A DNA stretch of 64,000 nt from Proteus columbae (GTDB lineage Bacteria; Pseudomonadota; Gammaproteobacteria; Enterobacterales; Enterobacteriaceae), in the NCBI RefSeq assembly GCF_009914335.1, contig NZ_CP043925.1:1550001-1614000 (forward strand), given 5' to 3'. Shown piece after piece: positions 16,201 through 24,803 of the stretch. The notes below the pieces were generated by a model, which was given only the letters and a program-made list of their open reading frames with translations, had not been told where the DNA came from and did not search any database. Both the position numbers and the translations under genes were made by a program. The first letter of the stretch is position 1. Every line of letters begins with the position of its first letter.

Positions 16201-16648
16201 AACAGCTGCTTGGACACCTGCGGCAATTATGGCATCAATCGCGTCAATGGGGACTGCAGCGAAAATAGGTTTAGCCGCAATCGCTGTGCTAGGTGTTGGT
16301 GCAATTGCAGGCGCCCGTAAAAATGGCGGCCCTGTTGATGCTGGTTCAATGTATCGGGTGGGTGAAGGTGGTAAGCCTGAGATATTCAAGGCTAATAACG
16401 GTCGCCAATACATGATACCCGGTGACAATGGAAAGGTTATTTCCAATAAAGATATGCAGGGTGGCGGTATGAATGTGAATGTTGTCTTTAATGACTATTC
16501 ATCTGGTGGCCACAAGTTTGATGCGCAGACATCGCAAGATGGAAACACTATGACCATTCAGGCATTCATTATGGATATGGATAACAAAGGCCCTATGCTT
16601 CAATCCATAACAAGAAACACATCGGCAACAGCGAGAGCGAGAGGTTGA
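13256..16648 (+). CDS. Tail tape measure protein
   Basis: A 1130-residue protein, the longest of the phage cluster. The N-terminal 250 residues form the tape-measure N-terminal domain (GYLSASMVASYSEAWTELNNKLS, then SGVLRGEEFNSVAEQGSRLM). The middle has Ala-rich helices and a hydrophobic stretch (about 410-440, GLANKALGFVGGPAGIAMAAGAAIMYF), followed by heptad-like coiled coils. A second Ala-rich hydrophobic region lies at about 950-1020. At roughly 0.15 nm per residue the tail would be near 170 nm. It acts as the length ruler and probably takes part in DNA ejection. Confidence 0.95.
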   Translation: MANVGEIVYQVQMDVQQLLTSQRQLEQRLNRMDSSFNRTSQSINNTERSIQSLSKVAAALTGYLSASMVASYSEAWTELNNKLSNSVRASESLIDVTQRVFDISQATRSSLDATATLYARLERGTREYNTSAADLAKLTSIINQGFIVSGATAQEAENAIIQLSQGIASGVLRGEEFNSVAEQGSRLMVALADSLGVGIGQLRKMAAEGKLTTDVVVKGLLSQGDAIGKEFAKTTRTMSQAFQEAGNNLTKFLGENTTIKASINVFSDAVITASKSLDEMVLAVSLVASVVGGRYIAAMGLAIKAKMQSAVAARQEAIANLQAARVAEHNAIMTARKTALDLAAARALVEKAKTEFAAARGTNAEATALANLIAVRSAATTAAINHKQATQAQTAAMANSAAAARAASVSIGLANKALGFVGGPAGIAMAAGAAIMYFYQQAKEAREEAVKLAEGVNQLTAEMKNMTREQKRAESAKLKEALPELKNEVLNTTVAMKQAAEKVRELEADLALAKVGTSKYESITKQLADAQDKLAIATDNATKASNNYSRTKNTISFIQADLNGELKEGIDLLKREISVLPSGAKGWDSYGFSIDRALQKKKEFNGEKISFEWSKEGMDLRKSLEREMKLANAKSEVDKRLLQVDFYIEDKGITDEREIYQLKQIAIATQEAQDAAAERNKTTKESTKATDAAYEALKRQREEIELLNKGYKDGSLEMAKYDAVKALGDKASPEQIKLAEKLAEDKYNIERNLADKKAALDLDLVTKAKESHDKQLADLERITKDDVSLTEQAARRKAEIEAEYQQKIAEIRANNAVSPQDNLKAQVDPVQQLKNEHERKLALIREFETEKGAITQQSLALMNAANTQYEQARTDAMYELWRNQSLGNEAAAAALDAFSGSASNALTGIITGSMEASDALRSIGNTVLNSLINTFVQAGIEQAKAAWFGAAAQQGAIAATTAVQTAAIGTQTAVSTAAAATTTAAWTPAAIMASIASMGTAAKIGLAAIAVLGVGAIAGARKNGGPVDAGSMYRVGEGGKPEIFKANNGRQYMIPGDNGKVISNKDMQGGGMNVNVVFNDYSSGGHKFDAQTSQDGNTMTIQAFIMDMDNKGPMLQSITRNTSATARARG

Positions 16649-16651
16649 TAT

Positions 16652-17128
16652 ATGGTTATTAATTACCCTGACTGGCTTCCTCTGGCGCAGAAAGCTGATA
16701 AAAGCATGACGCTAGATACTGGCTTCTTGACAGATCAGCCACAGGTAGGCGCACCTATATTTCAAAAACTCACTGATGACTTAAAAACTGTATGGAGTGT
16801 GAATTGGATATTTACACTTCAACAGGAGCGAGCGTTTGCGCAATGGTTGCGAAGTCCTAACTATCTTGATAATTGCAATCGCTGGTTCAGGATGAAAATT
16901 AATCTTGGTGGTAGTGGGTTGCAGGAACAGGAATTGCATTTTGTTTCCTATCCAGTGCAAACCAGTATTAATGGATCTTCTGTAACATGGACTGGTCAGG
17001 TTATTAGCAAGAAACTTTATAATTCAGATGATGAATTCGACGATATTATTGTTGAGTTTCCGCCATCATTTGGAAGTTGGCTTGATATTATCGTCACTGA
17101 GACTCTACCAAAGTATAAGGAGTTGTAA
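16652..17128 (+). CDS. Minor tail protein (tail tip, distal-tail region)
   Basis: A 158-residue, beta-rich protein following the tape measure by 3 nt. The sequence YPDWLPLAQKADKSMTLDTGF, then WIFTLQQERAFAQWLRSP, is like the phage minor-tail proteins that precede DUF1833 genes in this tail type and fill the role of the lambda M/distal tail protein. It shares one base with the next ATG. Function is inferred from family pattern and order. Confidence 0.7.
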   Translation: MVINYPDWLPLAQKADKSMTLDTGFLTDQPQVGAPIFQKLTDDLKTVWSVNWIFTLQQERAFAQWLRSPNYLDNCNRWFRMKINLGGSGLQEQELHFVSYPVQTSINGSSVTWTGQVISKKLYNSDDEFDDIIVEFPPSFGSWLDIIVTETLPKYKEL

Positions 17129-17598
17129 TGCCTACACTAAGAGAGTATCGGGCACAAAGGCCAAACAGAATACTTTATGAGACACTGCAATTTAGTCATC
17201 CGTCATTTGGTGATATCTATCTTGTTTCTTATCAAGTATTCCCAAAGGTTCTAGGTGGGGTTGAATATCAGCCGTGTAATTTCGAACTATCTGACAGCCA
17301 GCAAAGCCGAACGCCCATCATTGACGCTAGTGTTAAATTCAGCCGTGTCGCACAAGACTTTAAACAGAAACTTAAACTATGGAAATCATTCAATAGAATG
17401 ACACCCATAGAGGCTACTTATCGCTTATTTGATGAAAAAGACAAAGGCACAGCAATTACTCGATGGAAGTTATTTGTGAAAGATGTGTCGATGGATCATG
17501 AAAGCGTAACTGTCACGTTATCTATGAGTAATCCATTGAATAAAAACATTGGGCGCATTTATGAGCCACAAGAATGGCCTGGCTTGGAGGCTGTATGA
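17128..17598 (+). CDS. Minor tail protein (DUF1833)
   Basis: A 156-residue protein. It begins MPTLREYRAQRPNRILYETLQFSHP and carries the DUF1833 features VEYQPCNFELSDSQQ, FSRVAQDFKQKLK and SMSNPLNKNIGRIY. DUF1833 proteins are part of the tail tip complex between tube and central fibre, equivalent to lambda L. Its 3' end overlaps the next gene by 4 nt. Confidence 0.85.
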   Translation: MPTLREYRAQRPNRILYETLQFSHPSFGDIYLVSYQVFPKVLGGVEYQPCNFELSDSQQSRTPIIDASVKFSRVAQDFKQKLKLWKSFNRMTPIEATYRLFDEKDKGTAITRWKLFVKDVSMDHESVTVTLSMSNPLNKNIGRIYEPQEWPGLEAV

Positions 17599-17987
17599 CA
17601 ACTCAGGATTTCATCGATAAAACTATCGGTAAGCCATGGAAAAATAGGTCTTGTACATTTGACGCTATGGATTGCTGGGGTCTTGTTGTTCTCTATTATC
17701 GTCATGTGCTAGGTATTGAGATCCACCATGACGCTGGATATGAGTCTGAAACTGATTTTGTTACTTGCTATAAAAATGAAGTTGAGTTTTGGGAGAGAGT
17801 AAACAAACCAGAAAATAACGGAATATTTATAGGCTATATAGGCTCAAAACCCGCTCACATTGGCTTGATTATCGATGGTAACGCATTACATAGTCGAGGT
17901 GAAAACGGCTCTGTGAGAATGGATAGGTTGATTGTGCTCGAGAGAAAGTTCACTAAGTTGGAGCTTATGAAATATGCCAATGATTGA
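17595..17987 (+). CDS. NlpC/P60-like tail tip protein (lambda K-like)
   Basis: A 130-residue protein with the NlpC/P60 cysteine-peptidase pattern: FDAMDCWGLVVLYYRH (catalytic Cys at the start of a helix), then HIGLII with the His, and a polar NALHSRGENG segment after it. In lambda-like tails this enzyme cuts peptidoglycan peptides during assembly or DNA entry. ATG 17595 fits the DUF1833 stop overlap; an upstream in-frame start at 17574 would overlap by 25 nt. It overlaps the J-like gene by 14 nt. Confidence 0.85.
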   Translation: MTTQDFIDKTIGKPWKNRSCTFDAMDCWGLVVLYYRHVLGIEIHHDAGYESETDFVTCYKNEVEFWERVNKPENNGIFIGYIGSKPAHIGLIIDGNALHSRGENGSVRMDRLIVLERKFTKLELMKYAND

Positions 17988-20442
17988 AATTCAGCGTGTC
18001 GCTGGTATGCCAAAAGAGAGAGTCGAGATAAAAGCCGGCTCTCTTTTTTTTGATTGGTTAAAAGAGCAAAACTTTCATCATGACGTTGATATCTATGTTA
18101 ACGGCGTAAAGCTTAACGACGATGACAGTCTTGACTTTATTATTAGTGAATTTCATCACATTCAAATATTCGACCAACCAAAAGGGATTATTGGCGACAT
18201 TCTTAATCCAGTATTTAAGTTCGTTTCCAAGATATTTTCATTCTTAGCACCCAAGGCTCCATCATTTAGCGCGGCGGATGTAAATGCAAAGGAAAGCCCT
18301 AATAATCGTTTAACAGGTCAAACTAATATAGCGAGAACATATCAGGCTAGACCTGAAATTCACGGACAAGTTAGAGCCTTTCCCGATCTCATTCAGCAAT
18401 CAATGTTTGAATACATTGACAATAAAAAGATGGTTACCGAGTGGATGAACTTTGGTATCGGTTACTACACGATTGAGAATGTGAAATATTCAGAGTCTGA
18501 ACTAATCGCCCTTGATGGTGCCAGTTATCATATATTCCAACCTGGTGAAGTGATCCCGCAGATATTCGAGGGCTTTGAGTTCCCTGATGTTGACGGACAA
18601 GAAATACCGGGGCCGAATGAAAGTGACGAAATTCCACAATATGAAGCCACTGCTAATAATGTTATTTCTGGTGAAATTAAAGGTGGTGAGGCAGCCATAA
18701 AGATAGAGAAGCAAGATGAGTTTCGATATTTTATGGATATCGTAAAGCCTCGCTCAGTAAGCCTTGTTGTTAATGTTACTTATGACACTCCACAGGGTGC
18801 GGTTACAAAGGATATTAAGGTTGATGCTTATTTATCCGATGCGAAAGAAAGTGATGATGGCGCTATTATTTCACCAAAATATTACTACGAATTCTTTTTC
18901 ACTAACTTAACTGGTGGTGATTTAGCAACCCTTCCGCCAAACGCAATCGTTAACACATCAAAGTTTATTCTCTATGACAATCAGTTCCTGACAGTAGGGC
19001 CTTTCTTTTCCCCTTTAGATGGTGATGAGTTATGGGTGCATTTAAATGCTCAACTTGGTGATGGAGATTATGCTAATGCAAGAATTGAGTTTTGGAAGGT
19101 TGATGAGAATAACAATGAAATAGCTGGCACAAGAGAGTCATTCAATAGAGGCTTCCCATCTGCACCAAAAACAAAAACATACTATCTTACGAAAAAATTC
19201 AAGCCGTTAGCTGGATATGGAAGATATGCGCTTCAATTAACTCGATTAGAAAACAGTAATGACCACAGCATTCTTAAGCTAGAAGAAGTCTTTATTGTTA
19301 GAGAGAGGATTAAAGAAGCACATGAAGAAGATACGCTTGTTAAAGTAACAGTGCGGGCGACAGAAGCACCAACAGGGGCAAGGGAGCGTAAATATAACGC
19401 ACTGGCTACACGTCATGTTATTAGTTACGACATGAATAGTCGTCGTGTTGATTATACTTTACGACCATCACGATCATTTGCTGATGCTGTCGCTCACACT
19501 TGGTTAGTTACCGCGGGACAGCCAGAAAGCACCATAGATTTATATGGTTTGTATTCAATCTATGAATCACTTCCAGATAAGCGTTTAGGATATTTTGATT
19601 ACACGTTTGATGATGAAGATGTATCGCTGGGTCAGCGTATAGAAACAATATGCAATGTTGCTCGTGTTATTTCATTTTGGGATAACGGCGTGCTTACATT
19701 TACTCGTGAGGAGGAAAAGAAATATCCATCTGGCACCTTCAATAGAGCTAACACGACAGGAAATGGATTTTCTCTTTCTTATGATATGACAATGCCGAGT
19801 GGTAATAATGGTGTTGAAATCGAATATGTAAACCCCAAAACAAACAAAAAAACCTACCTTAAATATCGTATTGAAGATAACAAAATAGTTAACAAGCCAG
19901 CTAAAAACCCTAACAAAATAATCATTCACGGTTGTCGCAATGAGTATCAGGCGACAGATAGGGCACTATTAGAAATGGATAGGTTAATACATCAACGTAT
20001 GAGTATCAGTGTGCAAACTCTCGCAGATGGTGATTATGTTTATCCGGGAGACTTAATTATTGTTGCTGACACATACGATAAGAATCAACAGGCTGGTTAT
20101 ATAGTTGAGAGGATCGGAAATCAATTTTCAACAAATGAAAAAGTTGTCTTTGATGGTGAAATGTTCGTTTGTATTACTGATCACCTAGGTAACACAACAG
20201 AAAGATTTAAAGCTACACCAAGAGGCGATACCGCTTATGGGTTTATCGCTGATATACCTAACATCCAGCTAAATATCTATGACGGCATGAATGTTCAATC
20301 GCCGTCACGTTACGTTATATCCAATATCGTTGAAATGGACTCAATGAGATGGATTGTAAGCGACAAAAAGCCTAATGCAGATGGAACTTATAGCATTACA
20401 GCAAGTGAGTATTTTTCTGCAAAGAAAGATTACAACGTTTAA
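17974..20442 (+). CDS. Central tail tip protein (host specificity J-like)
   Basis: An 822-residue protein. It starts with a MoaD/ubiquitin-like domain (EIKAGSLFFDWLKEQNFHHDVDIYVNG), then a hydrophobic segment (GDILNPVFKFVSKIFSFLAPKAP) typical of lambda I fusions. The body carries J features: RPEIHGQVRAFPDLI, RKYNALATRHVISYD, and a phage-tail-3-type DYTFDDEDVSLGQRIETICNVAR. It ends at ...YSITASEYFSAKKD and lacks the long fibronectin-repeat C-terminus of lambda J, so receptor binding is probably left to the tailspike. Confidence 0.9.
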   Translation: MPMIEIQRVAGMPKERVEIKAGSLFFDWLKEQNFHHDVDIYVNGVKLNDDDSLDFIISEFHHIQIFDQPKGIIGDILNPVFKFVSKIFSFLAPKAPSFSAADVNAKESPNNRLTGQTNIARTYQARPEIHGQVRAFPDLIQQSMFEYIDNKKMVTEWMNFGIGYYTIENVKYSESELIALDGASYHIFQPGEVIPQIFEGFEFPDVDGQEIPGPNESDEIPQYEATANNVISGEIKGGEAAIKIEKQDEFRYFMDIVKPRSVSLVVNVTYDTPQGAVTKDIKVDAYLSDAKESDDGAIISPKYYYEFFFTNLTGGDLATLPPNAIVNTSKFILYDNQFLTVGPFFSPLDGDELWVHLNAQLGDGDYANARIEFWKVDENNNEIAGTRESFNRGFPSAPKTKTYYLTKKFKPLAGYGRYALQLTRLENSNDHSILKLEEVFIVRERIKEAHEEDTLVKVTVRATEAPTGARERKYNALATRHVISYDMNSRRVDYTLRPSRSFADAVAHTWLVTAGQPESTIDLYGLYSIYESLPDKRLGYFDYTFDDEDVSLGQRIETICNVARVISFWDNGVLTFTREEEKKYPSGTFNRANTTGNGFSLSYDMTMPSGNNGVEIEYVNPKTNKKTYLKYRIEDNKIVNKPAKNPNKIIIHGCRNEYQATDRALLEMDRLIHQRMSISVQTLADGDYVYPGDLIIVADTYDKNQQAGYIVERIGNQFSTNEKVVFDGEMFVCITDHLGNTTERFKATPRGDTAYGFIADIPNIQLNIYDGMNVQSPSRYVISNIVEMDSMRWIVSDKKPNADGTYSITASEYFSAKKDYNV

Positions 20443-20462
20443 TTAAATTCATTTCAACCATG

Positions 20463-20486
20463 GCCAGCCTAAGTGCTGGCTTTTTT
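20463..20486 (+). terminator. Terminator between J-like and tailspike genes
   Basis: A perfect 6-bp stem GCCAGC/GCTGGC with loop CTAAGT, followed by six T. The tailspike ribosome-binding site (GGGGAA) starts 3 nt later. It marks the start of the exchangeable receptor module. Confidence 0.8.
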
Positions 20487-20499
20487 ATTGGGGAAAATT

Positions 20500-22404
20500 A
20501 TGTCTACAATTCCAACACAAAATCCAGTTCCAAGCGAAGCGGCGAAAGACCTGAAATTTAACTCAGGTAAAATTGACGAGTTCGTTACTTCAATGAAAAA
20601 CAAATATATCGATAGATTCGGGCAAGAGCATTTTACAATCGAAGGGTTGCGCTGGATTGCTCAACAAGCAATATCTCAATTTGGATATATCACCTTAGAC
20701 TCGTTCCAGAAAGGGGCTGAAATAACACTGCCAAATCAAGTTTTACGCGATGAGGTAACAGGCGAGTATTACCGTTGGGATGGTGCGTTGCCAAAAGTAG
20801 TTCCTATTGATTCAACTCCTGATAGTTCTGGTGGTATTGGTGTTGGTAGGTGGTTAAGTGTTGGTGATTCTACATTACGCCCAGCAGTTAAGATATTATC
20901 AGATAGAAGTGGTGAGATTTACGTAACAGATTACCTGAATTTTTCATCATCATTCTCTGACGCGCTTCAACTAGCTATTGATAATGCAAATGCCGATGAC
21001 GGAGTGGGGCATGGAAATAAGGTTATACTTCCAGCCGGCAGGTTCAAAATAACAAAACGAGTTTTCATTCACGAAAAAGACGGACTGAATATCGTTGGTG
21101 CTGGTGACGGCGCAACAGTGTTTGTAGTCGATAATTTACTGTCTAACGTAGAACCTCAACATATTATGGACTTGAATGGTACTTACAGAGGTTATCAATA
21201 CGACACATTAAATGCTCAGGCTATTTTTGTTATTACTGCGAGGCGTATAACTCAAAATGTTGGATTCGAGCGTCACAATGGTGCTGCTTGGAGACTAAAA
21301 TTTAGCGACTTTTCTACTGAATGTGAAGATGGTGCATTTAAAAAAGTGTCCACATTTTATGCGCCGGAGATCGGTCTAAGTTCAATTTCTAACATAACAA
21401 ACAGCGGAGTATATTCATGGTTAATATGCGCTGATATTTATAGTGTTAATTTAAATAGTATAAATATTAAAAACTGTGTCATTCCAGTAAAGCACGGGCT
21501 TGGTGATATTAGAAGAGGAACCTCTGTTAACCTAAATAGATGTAATGCATTTAAAACGGAGTTTGGGTGGTCATTTGGCGGTCTTGGATACTCCTCTTGG
21601 AACAACGTTGCATGTGATGCATGGGCAGATGGTTATGTTGGTAGTGAAATAAAACACTTTGCTTATGATCTGGATAATTGTCAGGTGGACATGAATGGAT
21701 GTGGTTGCGAGTCAGCTCCTAGCGCGGCATTTGGGGTGCTTCGATTTACGGGTGGGTCATGCATAACAACAAATAACTGCGCGTTCATTGGTGGAAGAAG
21801 TACAGCTGAGGTATATCAATCATTCATTGATGGAATCGGTACGATTTGGGATTTAAATAATACGCTAATATCTCAGGGGGCAAGTAGTCATTTAAAGGTG
21901 AAGGTTTCAAATGGCGCGACAGTTAATATTTCATCAGCGTATAAATCAAATGTATCAGTTGGTGGATTTGTAAAACTAACAGATTTTATTACCTATGATG
22001 AGATCTCATCTGTAAATTTATTGGGTAAATTCAAATCATTATTATCGTTATCAAAAACAACCAGCTCACAACTATCAGTTGGCGGTTCTAGGGTAGGGTT
22101 TGATAAAATAGATTTTGATACATTAAAATTAATAACATCAACTGGATCTGATAGGCTGCCAATCCCTTATCATGGCGACTACAAGGTAGAGATATTTGTT
22201 GATTGCTCTCACCAGCAGGAATTAGTGTTAGGTCTGTATATTAATGATGATGTTGTATCTCAACTGCCAATAAAAAACATATACCTATTTTCAAAAATAC
22301 TGAAACTCAAAAAAGGTGATATTGTTAGTATTAGAGCGCCATCATCCTTGCCATCACCAATTACTGTCAATCAATCAACATCTATATCTATACTAAAAGT
22401 ATAA
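20500..22404 (+). CDS. Tailspike with beta-helix body
   Basis: A 634-residue protein. ATG 20500 is behind GGGGAAAATT; in-frame codons upstream lie inside the terminator. Residues 1-130 form a conserved tail-attachment domain (IPTQNPVPSEAAKDLKFNSGK, then the FGYITLDSFQKGAEITLPNQ spike-neck motif). Residues from about 150 start a right-handed beta-helix of pectate-lyase type (KVILPAGRFKITKRVF, then many NxN turns). The C-terminus is a beta trimerisation/carbohydrate-binding part. It probably binds or cuts O-antigen or capsule; catalytic residues cannot be named. Confidence 0.88.
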   Translation: MSTIPTQNPVPSEAAKDLKFNSGKIDEFVTSMKNKYIDRFGQEHFTIEGLRWIAQQAISQFGYITLDSFQKGAEITLPNQVLRDEVTGEYYRWDGALPKVVPIDSTPDSSGGIGVGRWLSVGDSTLRPAVKILSDRSGEIYVTDYLNFSSSFSDALQLAIDNANADDGVGHGNKVILPAGRFKITKRVFIHEKDGLNIVGAGDGATVFVVDNLLSNVEPQHIMDLNGTYRGYQYDTLNAQAIFVITARRITQNVGFERHNGAAWRLKFSDFSTECEDGAFKKVSTFYAPEIGLSSISNITNSGVYSWLICADIYSVNLNSINIKNCVIPVKHGLGDIRRGTSVNLNRCNAFKTEFGWSFGGLGYSSWNNVACDAWADGYVGSEIKHFAYDLDNCQVDMNGCGCESAPSAAFGVLRFTGGSCITTNNCAFIGGRSTAEVYQSFIDGIGTIWDLNNTLISQGASSHLKVKVSNGATVNISSAYKSNVSVGGFVKLTDFITYDEISSVNLLGKFKSLLSLSKTTSSQLSVGGSRVGFDKIDFDTLKLITSTGSDRLPIPYHGDYKVEIFVDCSHQQELVLGLYINDDVVSQLPIKNIYLFSKILKLKKGDIVSIRAPSSLPSPITVNQSTSISILKV

Positions 22405-22476
22405 TAATTTCTGCGAGCAACTCATTGTGCTCGCAGTTATTCCTCTGCTAAATATGAATGCAAATAAGATATCTTA

Positions 22477-22587
22477 ATGTATAATTCGCAAATATTTTTT
22501 ATCGTTGTAACAACAACCGTAATGTTAATTTTTGGATTTATTGTATGTTATCTTATAGAAAAGAACTCGATGGCATTAGGGCGTTAG
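22477..22587 (+). CDS. Possible 36-aa membrane peptide overlapping the acyltransferase
   Basis: An ATG at 22477 opens a 36-codon frame encoding MYNSQIFFIVVTTTVMLIF followed by GFIVCYLIEKN: one membrane helix with a charged end. It overlaps the start of the acyltransferase gene (22545) by 43 nt in another frame. The acyltransferase ATG lacks a good Shine-Dalgarno, so translational coupling to this peptide is conceivable. The peptide's own ribosome-binding site is weak. Confidence 0.25.
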   Translation: MYNSQIFFIVVTTTVMLIFGFIVCYLIEKNSMALGR

Positions 22588-24539
22588 CCGTTTTTGCTGT
22601 TATTTTATATCATGCTAACTTTCAAATGTTTGGGGACACTGTCTTTAAAGGTGGTTATCTCGGAGTTGATGTTTTTTTTGTTCTTTCCGGTTATTTAATA
22701 ACAGGGATAATTAGAGATAAATTACAAAAAGAATCGTTCTCACTTTTAGATTTTTACTGGAGACGATTTAAACGAATTGTCCCCGCTTTACTGGCTGTAT
22801 TGCTCGTTACATCTGCATTTGCTTATTTTATATTGCAGCCAGACTCTATCATTTCCTACGTGAAATCTCTGAAGTCGGCATTATATTTTGGTTCTAATTA
22901 TTATTTCTTATCTGAAAATAGCTATGTATCAGAGGCTAGCATCAGAAAACCATTACTACACACATGGAGTCTTGCAGTAGAATGGCAGTTCTACATGGTT
23001 TTTCCTTTATTGATTTTGTTTATTAATAAATTTCTAAAGAAATACACGTTTGGAATAATGTTAATTTTGCTAATTATATCTATGCAATATGCAAATATAA
23101 TAGTAAAAGTCAGACCAGATGATGCATTCTACCTTCTCCCGTCAAGAGCATGGGAGCTATTTGCTGGCGGTTTGCTGACATTTTTTGATAGACGTAATTT
23201 AGATAACATCAAGGATGGCACAATAAGCAGCATGCTTGTGAAGTCAATGCCAATAATAGGGTTATTTTTAGTTATTCATGGTATGATTTTCTTTGACCAC
23301 AGCAATCCGCATCCTTCATTTTTAACCGCTGTTCCAGTTTTTGGTATCTGCCTTTTTATTCTTTTCACAACAAAGGGTGATATTACAAACTCTATTTTTT
23401 CATCAAAACCAGTTGTTTTTATTGGGTTAATATCTTATTCACTTTATTTATGGCATCAGCCTGTTTTCGTGTTTTTCAGGTTGTTAAAGCATGATGAAAT
23501 AAATAATCTTCAACTATTGATGTTAATATCAATATCTCTTTTCTTGTCAGTGGCATCATATTATTTAATTGAGAATAAATTCAGAGTAAAAAACTTAGGT
23601 TATAAGAAAATTTCCATATTGGCAGTGATTGTATTGGCATTGGTGTCATTTTATATAGCCACCATTAATACAAAAGGCTTCTCTGGTAGATTTGAGGGCA
23701 AGCAAAAAGAGGTCAATGATTTATTTAGTGTCCTAGAATTTACAAAACTTAAAGACGAAGTGAACTTAGGGCATGGTTATTTTTCCAAAGATCCTCAAGA
23801 GCTATGTAACAAGCGAACTGTTGATACAGCATGTAAATTTGGCAATCAAGAATGGATAAATATAGGTGATAGTTTTGCTGGCCAACTTGATCCTGAACTT
23901 CATAAAATTCTAACAGAAAAAGGGCAGGGTCTAATTAGTTTGACGTATGAACAATGCCCGTTTGTTTCTCCAGATATATGGTTCGGGAAAGTTCCAGAAT
24001 GCACCACTGTCAATGAGGAAAGAATTAAATTCTTATCAGGATTGAATGATAAAAAGAAAATCATAGTGACTGCAAACTACTGGCAATTTGAGAATCCCAA
24101 GAAAAGAATACCAGTAAACGGAGTATCCAACAGTAAACTGCCAGAAGATGCTGTTCTTGATAATGATGTCGCGTGGAAGAGTTATGCTGAAAATATAAAA
24201 ATGCTTTTAAATAGTGGGCATGAGGTCTATGTTATTTATCCACTACCAGATCCAGCATCTGATATAAGAAAGCAACTTTTTGAACAGCTATCAGTAAACA
24301 TGTCTTCATATAAGAAGGCTTATTCACAGAACAAGAATGCCTACGCAGATACTATTAAATTTGCAAATAAATTAGATTTATTTTTACCTGATGATAAAAG
24401 GTTACATAAAGTTTATACGTCTGATATTTTCTGTGAAAATGGACAGTGTTTGACGATAAATAATGACGGTGCAATATTCAGTCGGGGTGGTCACTTGACT
24501 AATAACGGCGCGAAAATGATTTTGAAAAAAATCTTCTAA
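22545..24539 (+). CDS. O-antigen O-acetyltransferase (acyltransferase 3 + SGNH)
   Basis: A 664-residue, OafA/YrhL-type enzyme. Residues 1-370 form the ten-or-so-helix acyltransferase 3 domain, with YRKELDGIRALAVFAVILYH, the DVFFVLSGYLITG loop and KPLLHTWSLAVEWQFYM. After a linker an SGNH domain shows the block I motif NIGDSFAGQLDPE and a terminal GGHLTNNGA with the catalytic His; no Asp lies three residues before it. These inner-membrane enzymes transfer acetyl groups to O-antigen. Prophage copies alter serotype and block phage adsorption. Confidence 0.9.
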   Translation: MLSYRKELDGIRALAVFAVILYHANFQMFGDTVFKGGYLGVDVFFVLSGYLITGIIRDKLQKESFSLLDFYWRRFKRIVPALLAVLLVTSAFAYFILQPDSIISYVKSLKSALYFGSNYYFLSENSYVSEASIRKPLLHTWSLAVEWQFYMVFPLLILFINKFLKKYTFGIMLILLIISMQYANIIVKVRPDDAFYLLPSRAWELFAGGLLTFFDRRNLDNIKDGTISSMLVKSMPIIGLFLVIHGMIFFDHSNPHPSFLTAVPVFGICLFILFTTKGDITNSIFSSKPVVFIGLISYSLYLWHQPVFVFFRLLKHDEINNLQLLMLISISLFLSVASYYLIENKFRVKNLGYKKISILAVIVLALVSFYIATINTKGFSGRFEGKQKEVNDLFSVLEFTKLKDEVNLGHGYFSKDPQELCNKRTVDTACKFGNQEWINIGDSFAGQLDPELHKILTEKGQGLISLTYEQCPFVSPDIWFGKVPECTTVNEERIKFLSGLNDKKKIIVTANYWQFENPKKRIPVNGVSNSKLPEDAVLDNDVAWKSYAENIKMLLNSGHEVYVIYPLPDPASDIRKQLFEQLSVNMSSYKKAYSQNKNAYADTIKFANKLDLFLPDDKRLHKVYTSDIFCENGQCLTINNDGAIFSRGGHLTNNGAKMILKKIF

Positions 24540-24545
24540 ATTACA

Positions 24546-24567
24546 AACCCACTTCGGTGGGTTTTTT
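24546..24567. terminator. Terminator between convergent prophage genes
   Basis: A stem CCCAC/GTGGG with UUCG tetraloop, extended by flanking A/T pairs and followed by six T on the plus strand. It ends the late operon; the convergent holE-like gene stops 5 nt away. Confidence 0.85.
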
Positions 24568-24572
24568 ATTGC

Positions 24573-24803
24573 TTACTCAGCTCTCAAATACTGCACTGAA
24601 TTCCCATCAGGCAATTTCTTACTTCTCTCACGATAAAACGCTAATCGCTCATTAAAGTACTCGCGCAAATGTGCTGGTTGTTGTCGTTCAACTTCGGATG
24701 CAACAACTGGCATATTGAGACGTTCTTTATATGCGACACCTGAAGCAGCCAAGTCGACATTGATCTTGTCTTTTTCTTCTTGAGATAAGTTTGCGAGATT
24801 CAT
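24573..24803 (-). CDS. DNA polymerase III theta subunit, phage HOT-type
   Basis: A 76-residue protein from the ATG at 24803 (the longer reading frame upstream has no coding character). It shows the theta core [38 protein letters not shown] and a divergent tail. The [16 protein letters not shown] stretch and the extended C-terminus are closer to the P1 HOT protein than to E. coli HolE as I recall both. Theta/HOT stabilises the epsilon proofreading subunit. Its opposite strand and place at the end of the late operon mark the right edge of the prophage. Confidence 0.85.
   Translation of the reverse strand: MNLANLSQEEKDKINVDLAASGVAYKERLNMPVVASEVERQQPAHLREYFNERLAFYRERSKKLPDGNSVQYLRAE

Noticed and set aside
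16063..16446. 127-aa Ala/Ile-rich minus-strand frame inside the tape measure gene
   Set aside because: Arises from Ala/Thr-rich codons of the tape measure C-terminus read backwards.
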